DNA of 64,000 nt from Hyphomicrobium_A sp963724945 (GCA_963724945.1 CAVRWL010000003.1:2728001-2792000), one strand, 5' to 3'; counted from the stretch's first letter, positions 27,006 through 37,017 are shown. Program-made: numbers and translations. The notes: a model not told the origin generated them from the letters alone.

Positions 27006-28202
27006 TCACAACTGCGTTGGGGCTGGCTTGCCGACCTGCAGCATCAGGTCATCATTCCATTGGCCCTCAACTTGAACCTGGGCATTGGCACCGAGCATGA
27101 TGGCCTCGATCAGGTTGTGGTTCAGGTACGTGTAAAGGCCAGGTTGGCGGAACCGATAGGCCATGGCGCCCGCCGAGCCGCCGCGGATGAACCACGTCTC
27201 GAGGTTGGTTTCCGGTCGGTCGTTGAAGGAGCCGGTCTGCCAGACGAAATCGCCATGACCGCCGATAAGGTGCGGACGGCTATCGCGATTGGCCTGGGCG
27301 TGGATGAAAAGCACGATCTCGCCGACCTTCGCCTTCAAGGCGGCATCGCCCGTCAAGGCTCCCTTCCTGCCGTTGAACACGACGTGAGTGGGGATCAGCG
27401 TCCGCATGACGTCGAGCGCGTCGCCGAAATCTTCTCCGGCCGCGCCATACTTCTTGAAGTCACCGTTCTTATCGCGGGGGATGTAGAAGTCCTGCTCGCC
27501 GATGAAATATGCGCGATCGTACCTCAATCTCTGCCCCGCAGCATCCTTCAGCCCGTCGCGCGGCAGCACCATGACGGCTCCGTTCATCCCGTGCACCACG
27601 TGGTAGGGGATCATGATATCGCCAGGGGCGCAGTGATAGACGAAGACGCCTGGCTTTATCGCCTTCCAGCGCAACACGACCTGCTCACCGGGCTGGACCT
27701 TGGTCAGCGCGCCGCCACCTAGCGCGCCCGTGGAGGCATGGAAATCGACGTTGTGCTCTAAGGTGTTTGACTTCGGGTTCTGCAGCGTGAGCTCGACGTA
27801 GTCGCCCTCGTGCACCACGATCATCGGACCGGGAACCGTCCCGTTATAGGTGAAGGCCCAAATCTCGGTGCCGTCATCGTCGATCACCAGCTTCTTCTCC
27901 TCGATAACGAGGGTCACCTCCACAATTCGCGGCTGATCCGGGGCGGTTTGCTCGTGCTCTGGAAGGAAGGGCGGGGCAATCATCGTCTGCTTGACCCGCG
28001 GCAGCTTGGAGATGTCGACGGCATCGGGAAGCGCCGGCGTGGCTTGTGGCGAGCGCCCGACGGCCGGCGGAGACGGCGGCGCAGCGCTTGCGGTTCCTGG
28101 CGCCACCGCGCTCGTGACAACTGCTGCAGACGCGAGTCCCGCTGCCTTGAGGAAGTTTCGGCGATCCTGAGCAGCAACCGGGTTCTTAAGGGTCATAGTC
28201 AT
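27006..28202 (-). CDS. nirK: Copper-containing nitrite reductase (NO-forming)
   Basis: A periplasmic enzyme reducing nitrite to nitric oxide, 398 residues from ATG 28202 (GAAGGAG ten bases upstream). The Tat signal is RRNFLKAAGLASAAVV. Two cupredoxin domains follow. Type 1 copper ligands are seen in EHNVDFHA, VYHCAPGD and PYHVVHGMNGAVM. The type 2 copper His residues lie in those segments and in RPHLIGGHGDFVW. It is a dissimilatory enzyme beside an assimilatory set, and the neighbouring nnrS remnant fits a nitrite/NO gene group. I saw no canonical FNR/NnrR box upstream. Confidence 0.96.
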   Translation of the reverse strand: MTMTLKNPVAAQDRRNFLKAAGLASAAVVTSAVAPGTASAAPPSPPAVGRSPQATPALPDAVDISKLPRVKQTMIAPPFLPEHEQTAPDQPRIVEVTLVIEEKKLVIDDDGTEIWAFTYNGTVPGPMIVVHEGDYVELTLQNPKSNTLEHNVDFHASTGALGGGALTKVQPGEQVVLRWKAIKPGVFVYHCAPGDIMIPYHVVHGMNGAVMVLPRDGLKDAAGQRLRYDRAYFIGEQDFYIPRDKNGDFKKYGAAGEDFGDALDVMRTLIPTHVVFNGRKGALTGDAALKAKVGEIVLFIHAQANRDSRPHLIGGHGDFVWQTGSFNDRPETNLETWFIRGGSAGAMAYRFRQPGLYTYLNHNLIEAIMLGANAQVQVEGQWNDDLMLQVGKPAPTQL

Positions 28203-28290
28203 GAGGATGGATCTCCTTCGTGGCCCACGAATGAATTGGGCACTCTTGCAAGAATCGGGTGCCGAAGTCGGCTGGGCTAGGCTGCCCCGC

Positions 28291-28737
28291 TCAGAGCTCG
28301 AGCACATGGCTCGTTCCAAAGCCCGAAGCGTAATCGATGAGGGAGATGGCCACGGGCGCCACTGAAAAAACCGCGAGCTGCCTTGGATCCTGCGGAACGA
28401 ATCGCTTCGACTGCGGGAGCTTGCGAAACAGACGCAAGGAGAGCCGCTCGGCTACATCCTGGTCCAGGATCCGCGTTGCAAGACCGGACAAGGATAAGCC
28501 GGACAGCTTGTAGAAGTCCTCCGTTTGGTTGGCGATCGCCACCGAAACCTTGTTGTTCAGTCTTATATTGCCGACTTTTTGCGAGGCTGCGTCGGTGGCA
28601 AAGTACAAGGTAAGACCGTCGGCTATGTAGTTGAGGATCGTCGCTTGCGGATACCCGTCGGGACGGATGGTGGCGAGCGTCATCAGGTGCTGGGACTGGA
28701 GCACCTTAAGAATCTTCGCTTTTAGCGCTTCGTCCAT
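28291..28737 (-). CDS. Pyridoxamine 5'-phosphate oxidase-fold family protein
   Basis: A 148-residue split-barrel flavin-binding-like protein: MTLATIRPDGYPQATILNYIADG, LYFATDAASQKVGNIRLNNKVSVAI. It lies 88 bp upstream of nirK on the same strand, between nirK and the nnrS remnant. The exact substrate is unknown; family members bind FMN, F420 or heme. The genomic link to nirK suggests a role under nitrite/NO metabolism, which is inference. Confidence 0.85.
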   Translation of the reverse strand: MDEALKAKILKVLQSQHLMTLATIRPDGYPQATILNYIADGLTLYFATDAASQKVGNIRLNNKVSVAIANQTEDFYKLSGLSLSGLATRILDQDVAERLSLRLFRKLPQSKRFVPQDPRQLAVFSVAPVAISLIDYASGFGTSHVLEL

Positions 28738-28810
28738 CTACATGTTTCCCGCGCTGGACGGCAGGTTAGCGCATCACACTGCTGATCCACAAACAGGCGC
28801 ACGTGAGTGC

Positions 28811-28948
28811 TCAGTTGGGGGGCCGGATGCCAACCTTCGTGTGAACGCCCGGCGTGGTCAGGATGGGCGTGTAGACCCAGGCGAACAAGCCGAAGGCTGC
28901 AATCCAAGCAAGCGCTGCATGGCCTGCGCCCCCGAACCGATACCAATC
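28811..28948 (-). pseudogene. nnrS: 3' remnant of an nnrS-like gene
   Basis: The last 45 codons of a membrane protein, ending in LAWIAAFGLFAWVYTPILTTPG and a stop at 28811. The pattern matches the final helix of NnrS, a heme-copper membrane protein often encoded with nitrite or nitric oxide reductase genes. The sequence upstream is replaced at 28949 by the IS3-family fragment, so the gene has lost about 350 or more codons. The identification rests on a short segment. Confidence 0.6.
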
Positions 28949-29127
28949 TGAGTCAGCGAATCCGGCTATTTCCAGCCTCGACTGAGGAGAGAAGGGAATG
29001 GCACGGAAGCGATATACGACCGAGCAGATCATCGATCACCTGCGGGAAGCAGAGGTGCGGCTGGCGCAAGGTCAAGCTGTCGGTGTGGTCTGCCGAGGGC
29101 CGGAGATCAGCGAGCAGACGTACTGCT
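28949..29127 (+). mobile_element. IS3-family insertion sequence, left-end fragment
   Basis: From 28998 a frame reads MARKRYTTEQIIDHLREAEV, then RLAQGQAVGVVCR and ISEQTY, which is the start of an IS3-family OrfA (helix-turn-helix transposase subunit). The probable left end TGAGTCAGCGAATCCGG starts at 28949, and AGGAGAGAAGGGA precedes the ATG. Homology stops at about 29,127, before the Leu-zipper part, and no OrfB follows. It is a dead remnant marking the border between the nitrite region and the polysaccharide cluster. The stretch 29,128-29,274 contains nothing I recognise. Confidence 0.75.
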
Positions 29128-29274
29128 GTTTTGCGCCGTCACAGCGCTCGAGCACAGGGCGCAATCACGCAAAGGCGGCATCATCGTGCTCATTGACGAT
29201 TCATCACGTGCGCGCGCCGGAAATCCAGCCTATTACAGGCGAAATTCGCCAAAAGAGTGCCGCTAGCCGCCAGC

Positions 29275-30429
29275 ATGAAAACGGTCCTGCATATTATCAC
29301 CGCTCTTGGTTCGGGCGGCGCCGAGCGTGTTCTTTATCTACTTGCATCTCGAAGCCACGGCACGACCGACGCCCGACACATCGTCGTCTCCTTGTCCGGC
29401 GACGGCGTTTACGGAGCGGAATTGCGCGAAGCGGGCATTGAGGTGAGGGCTCTGGATATGCGACCCAGCAGAGCCTCGCTCGGTGGATTTCTTCGGCTTG
29501 TGCAGCTGATCCACCAGATTCAGCCGAACCTCGTCATGACTTGGCTCTATCATGCCGACCTGCTCGGCACAATCGCTGCGCGAACGGCTGGCATAAGCCG
29601 TGTCATTTGGAACATTCGATGTTCGGACATGGACCTCACACACTACCCACCGTTGACGCGCTTGATTGTCCACGTGCTAGCCCGCCTGTCTCGACTACCA
29701 TGGGGCATCGCAACCAACAGCAAGGAGGGAAGACGCGTCCATGAGGCATTGGGCTTCAAGCCAGCTCGCTGGTTCTTCCTCCCCAATGGCTTCGATGCGG
29801 ACCAGTGGAGGCCGGATCCGGTCGACCGGGCAAAGGTTCGGGCCGAGCTTCGGATTCCCGACGCGGATTTCATCATTGGGATGGTTGCACGCGTCGACCC
29901 CCAAAAGGATCACGCCAATTTTCTCGCAGCAGCAAGACTGCTCGCTGCGACGCAAGCCAATCTGTGGTTCCTACTTGTCGGCTCGGGCACGGATAAGCTT
30001 GCCATTTGTGATGAGCTGCGGCATCGCACTCTAATGCTCGGCGAGCGCCGCGATGTGCCGCGCCTGATGCGCACCTTGGACCTTCTCGTCTCCTCATCAA
30101 ACAGTGAGGGGTTTCCTAATGTCATCGGAGAGGCCATGGCTACGGGCGTGCCGTGCGTCGCCACCAACGTAGGCGATACGGCCACCATCATCGGCGATGC
30201 CGGCCGATTGGTGCCGCCAAGCGACCCGCGCGCGCTCGCCGATGCTATTCGTGAGATCATCGAAGCGTCTGCCGATGAGCGTCACGCGCTTGGCGTCCGC
30301 GCGCGCCAAAGAGTGTGCAATAATTTTTCTGTGGATGACTGCACAAAACGCTACGCGGAGTTATTCATAGCCGCAATGGAGCAATCACTAAATGTTCAAA
30401 ACTCCCAAGAGCCACAAAAAAGTGGCTGA
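29275..30429 (+). CDS. Glycosyltransferase family 4 protein
   Basis: A retaining GT-B sugar transferase of 384 residues. I chose ATG 29275 (KTVLHIITALGSGGAERVLY), where the domain starts; the frame also has a start six codons earlier. The acceptor domain has the GGAE loop. The donor domain has MVARVDPQKDHANFLAAARL, LLVGSGTD, LGERRDVPRLM and the E-x7-E motif in SNSEGFPNVIGEAMATGVPCVA. It heads the plus-strand part of the polysaccharide cluster, ahead of the ligase fusion. Confidence 0.92.
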   Translation: MKTVLHIITALGSGGAERVLYLLASRSHGTTDARHIVVSLSGDGVYGAELREAGIEVRALDMRPSRASLGGFLRLVQLIHQIQPNLVMTWLYHADLLGTIAARTAGISRVIWNIRCSDMDLTHYPPLTRLIVHVLARLSRLPWGIATNSKEGRRVHEALGFKPARWFFLPNGFDADQWRPDPVDRAKVRAELRIPDADFIIGMVARVDPQKDHANFLAAARLLAATQANLWFLLVGSGTDKLAICDELRHRTLMLGERRDVPRLMRTLDLLVSSSNSEGFPNVIGEAMATGVPCVATNVGDTATIIGDAGRLVPPSDPRALADAIREIIEASADERHALGVRARQRVCNNFSVDDCTKRYAELFIAAMEQSLNVQNSQEPQKSG

Positions 30430-30510
30430 TGCAGAGGCACCCAACTCTGCTAGTAAATTCTTGCTAAAAGACCAGTCTCGCAAGACCATCGAGCTCTCAA
30501 GGGAACCGCA

Positions 30511-32797
30511 GTGCGGCACGTGTTTCCCGTTGTCGTTTCGTTGGCGGCGCTCGTCGCTGCCATCGTATGGGTAGCTTCCACGTCAAATCTCGCGCCGTTG
30601 GCCGATGCCGTCGCGAAGCTCTCTTGGTTCACGAGCGCAATGGTGTTTGCGCTCTTTATCGTTGCGACGCTGCTGTCGAGCCTACGATTGTGGCTGATCG
30701 CGCGCGACGTCGGTTCCCCGATCTCAGGCCGGGATGCAACCGCCGCTCTATCCTTCGGCACATTGGCGGGTGTTGTATTCTTCCAGATCATGGGACAAAC
30801 GATCGCGCGCTCGGCGTTGCTTGCCAAGCGCGGCACACCCGTTGCGGCCACTCTCGTCATCTCAGCGTACGAGCGGGTTATCGCCGTATTTGTTTCCCTT
30901 CTTCTGGGGGCGCTCGGCGCCTGCTACTTGTTTGGCAAGCTCTCTTTCGACGTATCCCAAGGTGGCGGCGAGCTTTTGAAGATCATCGCGGCCGGATTTC
31001 TCGCCATCCTCGCCGGTGCCTACCTCGGATGGGGTCGCTACGCGGCTCGCCAACTCCGCGCTACGTTGAGCCGGCAATTCTGGCACAGAGCTACAAGAAG
31101 CCTCGCGATGAGCGTCGCCATCCAGCTCTGCACGATGACCGCATATGTGTTGGCGGCTCTCGCCCTCGAGCCCAACTTGCGTATCATCGATGTCGCCGCA
31201 GCCTCGGCGGTGGTCATGCTCGTGAGCAGTTTGCCGATCAGCCTTGCAGGCTGGGGGATCCGTGAGATCAGCGCCGTGCTAGCGCTCGGCGCGATCGGTA
31301 TTCCAGGCGAAAAGGCGCTTGTTGTTGCGCTGTTGATTGGGGCTATGTCGCTCGCCGCATTGGTTCTTGTGATGGCGGTGACGTTTGCATCAGGCAGGAC
31401 GCGCCAGATTGGAGAGGGGACGGCAATAGGGACGTTCCAACAGCCGGATTTCGCCACGGCTCTTGCTTGGCTTATTCCGGTTGCGACGGCGACGGCAGTC
31501 TTCTTTCAGATTCACATCCCGACCGCTGCCGGCACGAAGCTCAACGTCAATCTAGCGGATCCCTTTGTCGTGACGGCGGCATCATTATTCGTCCTCGGGT
31601 CAATCCGAACACGAACCTGGCCCCAATGGCGACTGCAAGGCCTCAACACGCACATTGTGCTCGTGACATTGGTCATGACGCTTAGCTTGCTTATCGGCTG
31701 GATGTCGTTCGGTTTGACTGCCTGGGCATTCACGAGCAAGTACCTCGGCTGGTTCGTTCTCCTGTCCTATGGCGCCACTGGCGCGCTCCTAGTCACCGTA
31801 GCCGGGCAGACCGGTTGCCGCGTATTGTTGCGAACCTTCATCGCAGCGGGCATCGCCATCTGTGGTCTCGAGATTGTCTTGCTCGAATTGCGAAATTTGG
31901 GCCTACCCATTGACGTCAATATCGCCGCCATTCGAGCAAGTGGGCTTGCCGCCAACCCCAATGCCTTCGCAATGCAGATCGTGCTCGTCGCTTGCGCCAC
32001 GTTGGTGGCCATCCGATCCCAGCGGCTGATGGCGGTGCTGCTTGCCATTGCCATGACAGCCATCTGGCTAACGGGCTCGCGAGCTGGTCTAGGTGCGGCC
32101 GCTGTCGTTCTTGCGGCAGCGGCAATCGTGCGCCCGGCGCTGCGGCGTTCAATTCTCTATGCGCTTCTGTTGAGCGTGGGAATTCTGTTCCTGCTGGAGG
32201 CGGCGATCGCGGTGCGAATGCAAATAGCGCATGGCCCCTTTACAATATTAAGCGATCTCGAAATCAGTTGGCCATTTCGGTCCCATTGTGGTCGAGACAC
32301 CCAAATCCGACATGGAGCGATGGCAAACGATCCTCGGCGGATTATCGCTCTTTTCGGCGCATCCTCTCCTTGGTGCAGGTCTCGGCGCTTTCGCCGAGAG
32401 CTGGCGGCTGGAGCATGGCCAAGTGCAGGTCATTCATTCAACCCCGCTCTGGCTGCTGGCGGAATTCGGCATTTTTGGCACCGCGATTATTATCTTACCG
32501 TTCCTGCGCATCGTGGTGCATTCGCTAGCCCATGCGATCAAGGGACAGCCAATGGCAATTCTTGCATTCTTGAGCTGTCTGGCCTTCGCGACAATGGCGT
32601 CGATGCATGAGATGCTCTACCAGCGCCCGTTTTGGTTGTTGCTTGGGGCGTCGTTGGCGCTCGGACACCATGCCGTGCCCTGGCCTGAAATGTCGTTCGT
32701 CAGAAATAGGCTCAAATTCGCTCCTCAACTCTCTGCTCGTACTGCGAACGCCGCAGTAGCACTCCCAATAATAAATCAGACTGTGCCCCCGCATTGA
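30511..32797 (+). CDS. UPF0104 (LPG-synthase-TM-like)/O-antigen ligase fusion, one frameshift
   Basis: A large polytopic membrane protein of about 760 residues starting at GTG 30511 (AGGGA upstream). Residues 1-300 match the UPF0104/lysylphosphatidylglycerol-synthase transmembrane family, with SSLPISLAGWGIREISAVLAL. From residue 310 on it is an O-antigen ligase/Wzy-type domain: LAANPNAFAMQIVLVACA, TGSRAGLGAAAVVLA. Near 32,270 the frame shifts, and SDMERWQTILGGLSLFSAHP with PLLGAGLGAF continues in the second frame to 32,797. The ligase domain would polymerise or transfer polysaccharide in the periplasm. The N-terminal part is flippase-like by family, but its role here is unknown. Confidence 0.82.
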
Positions 32798-32806
32798 GCA
32801 GCTGCG

Positions 32807-33985
32807 CTAGCGCGCGTAGATCTCGCTGTAGGCGCTGCGTTGGCTGCGTTTGCCAAGGCGTAGCTGGTACACCTCGCTCAACGCCGCACGGTCGATGGCG
32901 GGAATCTGCCCGATCCCGAGCGTTGCCTCGTCGAAAGGGACGATATTGCCCATTTCACTTGCCAAGGCATAGCTGTCGGGCACTGCGTCGGTGACGATCA
33001 CTGGCAAGCCGGCGAGGCAGTACTCTGCGAACTTCGTCGGTGACGCGACCCGGTTCGTTGCGTTGACATCGCGCAACATGAAAGCTGCATCTGCAGCATT
33101 GAGCAGAGCGTTGATCCCTTCAAGCTGCGCCGAAAGGATGCGAACATCGCCGCGTTCATGTGCCCCTATGCGAGCGAGCACGACCTCCTTGTTGGGGGTC
33201 ACGATCATCAAACGCACGCGGGAGTCGTTCCGTCGGAGCCGGCGGAATGACTCGATCGTGTGATCGAAGCGCTGATAAGCCTGGAGGCCGCCGCTGTAGA
33301 CGAGGACGATATCATCGCTCTCGAAGCCAAGCTCGGAGCGCACACGCGCGCGCAGCGCCGGATCGAAATGGAAGATACCCTCAGCCGCACAGCATGGGAT
33401 CACCTTGTGCATCTTTTGCCCTAAATCGGGGAGTGCAAGGTCGCGTAATGATCGGCTGACAAAAAGGGCACGATCGCACACGATTGCTGCACGGCGCATG
33501 CGGCGGCGAAGCAGCGCCTTGAGAAAAGGCTTGAGCGCGAAGCTCCAGGGTCCAAGGTCGCGGCGGTAGTCGATCTCGGCAGCCGAGTCGCCACGGCAAT
33601 CCCAGATCAGAAGTGCATTGAGCTTTCGCGCAAGGGTAGCCCCGACCAGAGCGGAATAGTCCGTACGACCGTGGATATGCGTGAACGTAGCCGCGTGCCC
33701 CTCGATCTCGCGCTGCAGCATCCGCGCATTGCGGAAGACCGAGAACGGCGCCCCGGCGCGCACGCCCTTAAGCAGGCGAACCGGGCAGCACGCGTGCTCC
33801 TCTGCCTTGGCCAAGCGCGAAAGCGACAGATCGTAGCTGCGCTCATCGCAAGTGACCGCCCAGACTTCGAACTCCGCAATGCCGCTTTCGCCAAGCTCGC
33901 GCGCGTGCCCCAGCACCTGCGAATCGACAACCGTCTGCTGGAGCCCCTCAAAGAACAGAAATAGGACGCGCGGCTTCTTGCTCAA
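32807..33985 (-). CDS. Glycosyltransferase (GT-B fold, family 4-like)
   Basis: A sugar transferase of 392 residues. The start is probably TTG 33985, which overlaps the TGA of the heparinase gene (TTGA); longer frames run inside that gene. The N-terminus is KKPRVLFLFFEGLQQTVVDSQ and the acceptor loop HIHGRTDYSALVG. The donor domain has VYSGGLQAYQRFDHTIESF and CLAGLPVIVTDAV. It is the last gene of the seven-gene minus-strand polysaccharide run and is convergent with the ligase fusion, nine bases apart. Confidence 0.85.
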   Translation of the reverse strand: MSKKPRVLFLFFEGLQQTVVDSQVLGHARELGESGIAEFEVWAVTCDERSYDLSLSRLAKAEEHACCPVRLLKGVRAGAPFSVFRNARMLQREIEGHAATFTHIHGRTDYSALVGATLARKLNALLIWDCRGDSAAEIDYRRDLGPWSFALKPFLKALLRRRMRRAAIVCDRALFVSRSLRDLALPDLGQKMHKVIPCCAAEGIFHFDPALRARVRSELGFESDDIVLVYSGGLQAYQRFDHTIESFRRLRRNDSRVRLMIVTPNKEVVLARIGAHERGDVRILSAQLEGINALLNAADAAFMLRDVNATNRVASPTKFAEYCLAGLPVIVTDAVPDSYALASEMGNIVPFDEATLGIGQIPAIDRAALSEVYQLRLGKRSQRSAYSEIYAR

Positions 33986-36204
33986 GACAACAAGTCTCGT
34001 TGTGAGAGCATTGGAGCCTCTGGCAGCGGCTCGAGGATTGAAAGGCGCTCTGCCAGGCAGCCATAGCCTTCGCTCACGGCAATCGGATGGACCGCAGCGA
34101 GCGGTCCGGCGCTGCATCCATCTGTTATGATGAGCGCGTCCGGCACAAAGCGCATGATGCGAAAGGTGCGCCAACCGGGTCCCTCAAGCACAGCGGCGGT
34201 GCCGCTGGGCCCGAAATAGATGCACCGAGCTGTCGCCCGGTGACGCATGGCGAAGGGTGCAACCGCCTCGGCCGCCGCGGCGCCGTTGGCTGGACGGGGC
34301 GCGAAATGCGCCGATGCACTCCGATAAAGATCGCGACGGAGAGGCAGAGGCGTGTAGACGTAGCTTCCCGGATCGCAAATGAGATCCGTTCCCCTATGCT
34401 GGACATCGATGGCAAGATTGTCATCGTGTGTGTGGCCCATTGTGTGGGCGATGCACGGCTGCTTCATGCACCGAAGCGAGACAAAGGTCTCCGGCCCCGA
34501 GAACACGAACAACCCGAAGTCGTCCAGCGCATATCTGCGCAGCGTGGCCGATTCCAGGCCGGGCAACCGCAGCTCCGCCGTGCGAACGCAGGCCGCCTCC
34601 AGCGCATCAATCTTGCTCCGCAGGTTATGGAGATCCTCCTCGTCTCCGCGACGATCATCGCCAGACGGCGGCGCGCGCGATCGCGGCAATCTCCGCCCTT
34701 TCGAGAACCCAGCCACCACCGCCCGATCGAGCCATTGCCGCGCGCTTGGTACGTTGGTCTCGCCGGCGAACAACGCGGCACCCGTCGCAAGCAGCGAACA
34801 ATGATTGAGACAATCCTCCACCACCTCGTCAGAGGTGGAACGCGTTACGGCGGGATGGAATTTGAATAACCGACCAGAATCGGTGTCTCCGATCTGCGGT
34901 GGCCGTCCATCGGGCTTGATCCACTTGAAGGTCGCCTGCCACGCAGCTTCGAGGCGCGCGATCACAGTTTGAGCTAGCGGGACCGGCCTACCCTCCGTGT
35001 CATTCGAGGTCGGAAAAGGTCCAGAAGCTGACGGAACGCGCACGCGCAGTCGGTGCGCCGGCGGCTCTGAAAAGGCCTTCGCCCGCTCGTCGGCAATGCC
35101 AAGCAAGAGAGACGTGGAATAGAGCACCAGCTCGGTGGAGAGGCGATGGTAGTTGGTCGAGCCCTCGAAATTCCCGCCGTCTTTTAGAAACTGCATCTGA
35201 CTCTCGTCGCCGAGCTGGCGCGCGCCAAATGCTAGCCAGGCATCGGTTTCCGCGGAGGCTGGAAGATAGGCTGCGCAGAACAGCAGCCCGGCCAGATCCG
35301 AAAGGTAGTGATTGCTGCGCGGCTCGGGCGACCATTCCAGATTATCGATGATGTGCCGGCCGTGGGTGAGAACGGCCCGCGCCAGCACTGCCTCGAACGC
35401 TTCATCCGGCTGCCATCCTGCTGCCCGCAAGATGTCGACGGCCACGACCATGTTCGCTGCCCGGATGCCGACATCCATAGGGCACAGCCAATTGACGCCG
35501 AAGCGTGGCGGATTGGCCGCCAGGAAATCGAGTATCTGGTTGCGAACCTCACGCGCGTAAATGCGGGGCTCGGCAAACCCGCGCTCGCCAGCGAGGGCAA
35601 GCACGTGCGCGACGGCAAGCTGCGGCAGATGCTGCAGACGAGCAAGCTCCCACGGCACCTTGACGTCGGCCCCCGCTTCGTTTCCGAAGCGCAGTTTGCG
35701 GAAGTGACGTCGCTCGTTCCAGCGATAGCCTGACTTGAAGTCGATCTGCCAGTCGATCGGCCGATGCGGCTGATCGATGAGTCGCCAAAGCGCGCGGCTG
35801 TAAGGAAAATTGCTCGGCGTGGTCCGCTGGCGAAGCCAGTTGCCATCCCGGTCGGCAGCGATCACTGGCGCCGGCGCGTACTTATGCCCCTCGATGCCGG
35901 CCGCATCCATGCCATGACGCACCTCGATCCAACCCGATCCGAGCAGATCAAAGCGGTGGGCGATATAGTGCTCGCAAAGTTTCGGCAATACATCCAACAA
36001 TTCAGGCGGCACGTTCTCCGGCGAAAGCTTGATGCTTCTACCGATAAGCCGCTCCGGACCACCCGCAAGATAGGTGCATCGGAAAACATCATGGGCGGAT
36101 TGCCCATGCTGGGCCAGTTGCCTTGCCGCGAAGCGGAGAGCACGCGCCGCCGCAACGTAGGGCGGCACGGCCATGGCTCGCCTTATCAGGTCACGCGCCG
36201 ACAA
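33982..36204 (-). CDS. Heparinase II/III family protein
   Basis: A 740-residue protein starting at TTG 36204, or possibly ATG 36174. The N-terminal all-alpha toroid (PYSRALWRLIDQPHRPIDWQ, NHYLSDLAGLLFCAAYLP, GGNFEGSTNYHRLSTELV) is followed by the C-terminal beta-sandwich lyase domain. That domain contains GHTHDDNLAIDVQHRG, whose His is a catalytic candidate, and LICDPGSYVYTP. There is no signal peptide, so it is probably cytoplasmic. Proteins of this type are common in exopolysaccharide clusters with bi-domain oxidoreductases. Lyase or epimerase activity on a uronic-acid polymer or lipid-linked sugar is possible but not shown. Confidence 0.9.
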   Translation of the reverse strand: MSARDLIRRAMAVPPYVAAARALRFAARQLAQHGQSAHDVFRCTYLAGGPERLIGRSIKLSPENVPPELLDVLPKLCEHYIAHRFDLLGSGWIEVRHGMDAAGIEGHKYAPAPVIAADRDGNWLRQRTTPSNFPYSRALWRLIDQPHRPIDWQIDFKSGYRWNERRHFRKLRFGNEAGADVKVPWELARLQHLPQLAVAHVLALAGERGFAEPRIYAREVRNQILDFLAANPPRFGVNWLCPMDVGIRAANMVVAVDILRAAGWQPDEAFEAVLARAVLTHGRHIIDNLEWSPEPRSNHYLSDLAGLLFCAAYLPASAETDAWLAFGARQLGDESQMQFLKDGGNFEGSTNYHRLSTELVLYSTSLLLGIADERAKAFSEPPAHRLRVRVPSASGPFPTSNDTEGRPVPLAQTVIARLEAAWQATFKWIKPDGRPPQIGDTDSGRLFKFHPAVTRSTSDEVVEDCLNHCSLLATGAALFAGETNVPSARQWLDRAVVAGFSKGRRLPRSRAPPSGDDRRGDEEDLHNLRSKIDALEAACVRTAELRLPGLESATLRRYALDDFGLFVFSGPETFVSLRCMKQPCIAHTMGHTHDDNLAIDVQHRGTDLICDPGSYVYTPLPLRRDLYRSASAHFAPRPANGAAAAEAVAPFAMRHRATARCIYFGPSGTAAVLEGPGWRTFRIMRFVPDALIITDGCSAGPLAAVHPIAVSEGYGCLAERLSILEPLPEAPMLSQRDLLS

Positions 36205-36255
36205 TTACTCGACCGCCGTTCTCGACGCCCCACAAAGAAGACCGCGGCCCCAGCG

Positions 36256-37017
36256 CTAATCTTTCTTGGCCAGCTTAAAGTACCATGTCGACACCATCCA
36301 ATCAGGAAGGTGGTCGGCTACATGGACGTTGAAGTCCAAGAACTTGCGGGAGCTGAAGATTGTCGCGCCGCTGAGGTCGGCGCCGACAAAGCCGCCGTGG
36401 GCGAAATCGTCAATGGTCATCCCGAGATCCTTGACCAGACGTTCTAGCGATCGACGCGTGAAAAACTGAAGGTGTCCCGATTCCAAGTTGTAGGGGATTG
36501 CCGCCGCCGGCGGAACAGTATGCCCCAACAGCTTTCGCAAGCCACGTCCGACCCACCGCACCTTGCCGTAGAGGCCGAGCGAGCGATCAATCGATTTCTC
36601 GATCTCGCACGGGCCGTAGCCGTTTGGGACGGAGCCGAGGAGAATGCCGTCCGATGCCAGTCGAGCAACGTGTGCCCGCAGGAGTTCGAGCGGCTCGGAG
36701 AGATGCTCAATAACATCGCTGTAAAGCAAGGCGTCGAAACGGACATCTTCGGGAATACGCTCTTGAAACACGGCACCCTCCCGGGCGAAGTGCTCTCTGG
36801 CAAAGTCTAGAGACGGACGGTGAAAGTCGACGCCAACGTAGCGATCGGGCCCCTTGCACAGGAACTGCGCAATCGCAGTACCATTGCCACACCCGAAGTC
36901 GAGGATCGTGAGAGGTCGGCCGACACGCGTGCGATGCTCATCTACGTGCTTGAGAAAGTACGCAATCTTCTTGCGGTTGCCGAAGATGTCCTCCGGCGGC
37001 AGCAGCGGCGCGTTCAT
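36256..37017 (-). CDS. Class I SAM-dependent methyltransferase
   Basis: A 253-residue methyltransferase. The start ATG 37017 overlaps the stop of the preceding gene (ATGA). The SAM-binding motif I is LTILDFGCGNGTAIAQFL, followed by YVGVDFHRPSLDFAREH and LYSDVIEHLSEPLELL. The C-terminus shows HLQFFTRRSLERLVKDLGM, typical of Methyltransf_11/23-like enzymes in sugar-modification clusters. The substrate is unknown, probably a glycan or nucleotide sugar. Confidence 0.88.
   Translation of the reverse strand: MNAPLLPPEDIFGNRKKIAYFLKHVDEHRTRVGRPLTILDFGCGNGTAIAQFLCKGPDRYVGVDFHRPSLDFAREHFAREGAVFQERIPEDVRFDALLYSDVIEHLSEPLELLRAHVARLASDGILLGSVPNGYGPCEIEKSIDRSLGLYGKVRWVGRGLRKLLGHTVPPAAAIPYNLESGHLQFFTRRSLERLVKDLGMTIDDFAHGGFVGADLSGATIFSSRKFLDFNVHVADHLPDWMVSTWYFKLAKKD

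Noticed and set aside
28244..28253. Palindrome TCTTGCAAGA upstream of nirK
   Set aside because: It does not match the FNR/NnrR pattern TTGAT-N4-ATCAA, and a 10-bp palindrome alone is weak evidence for an operator.
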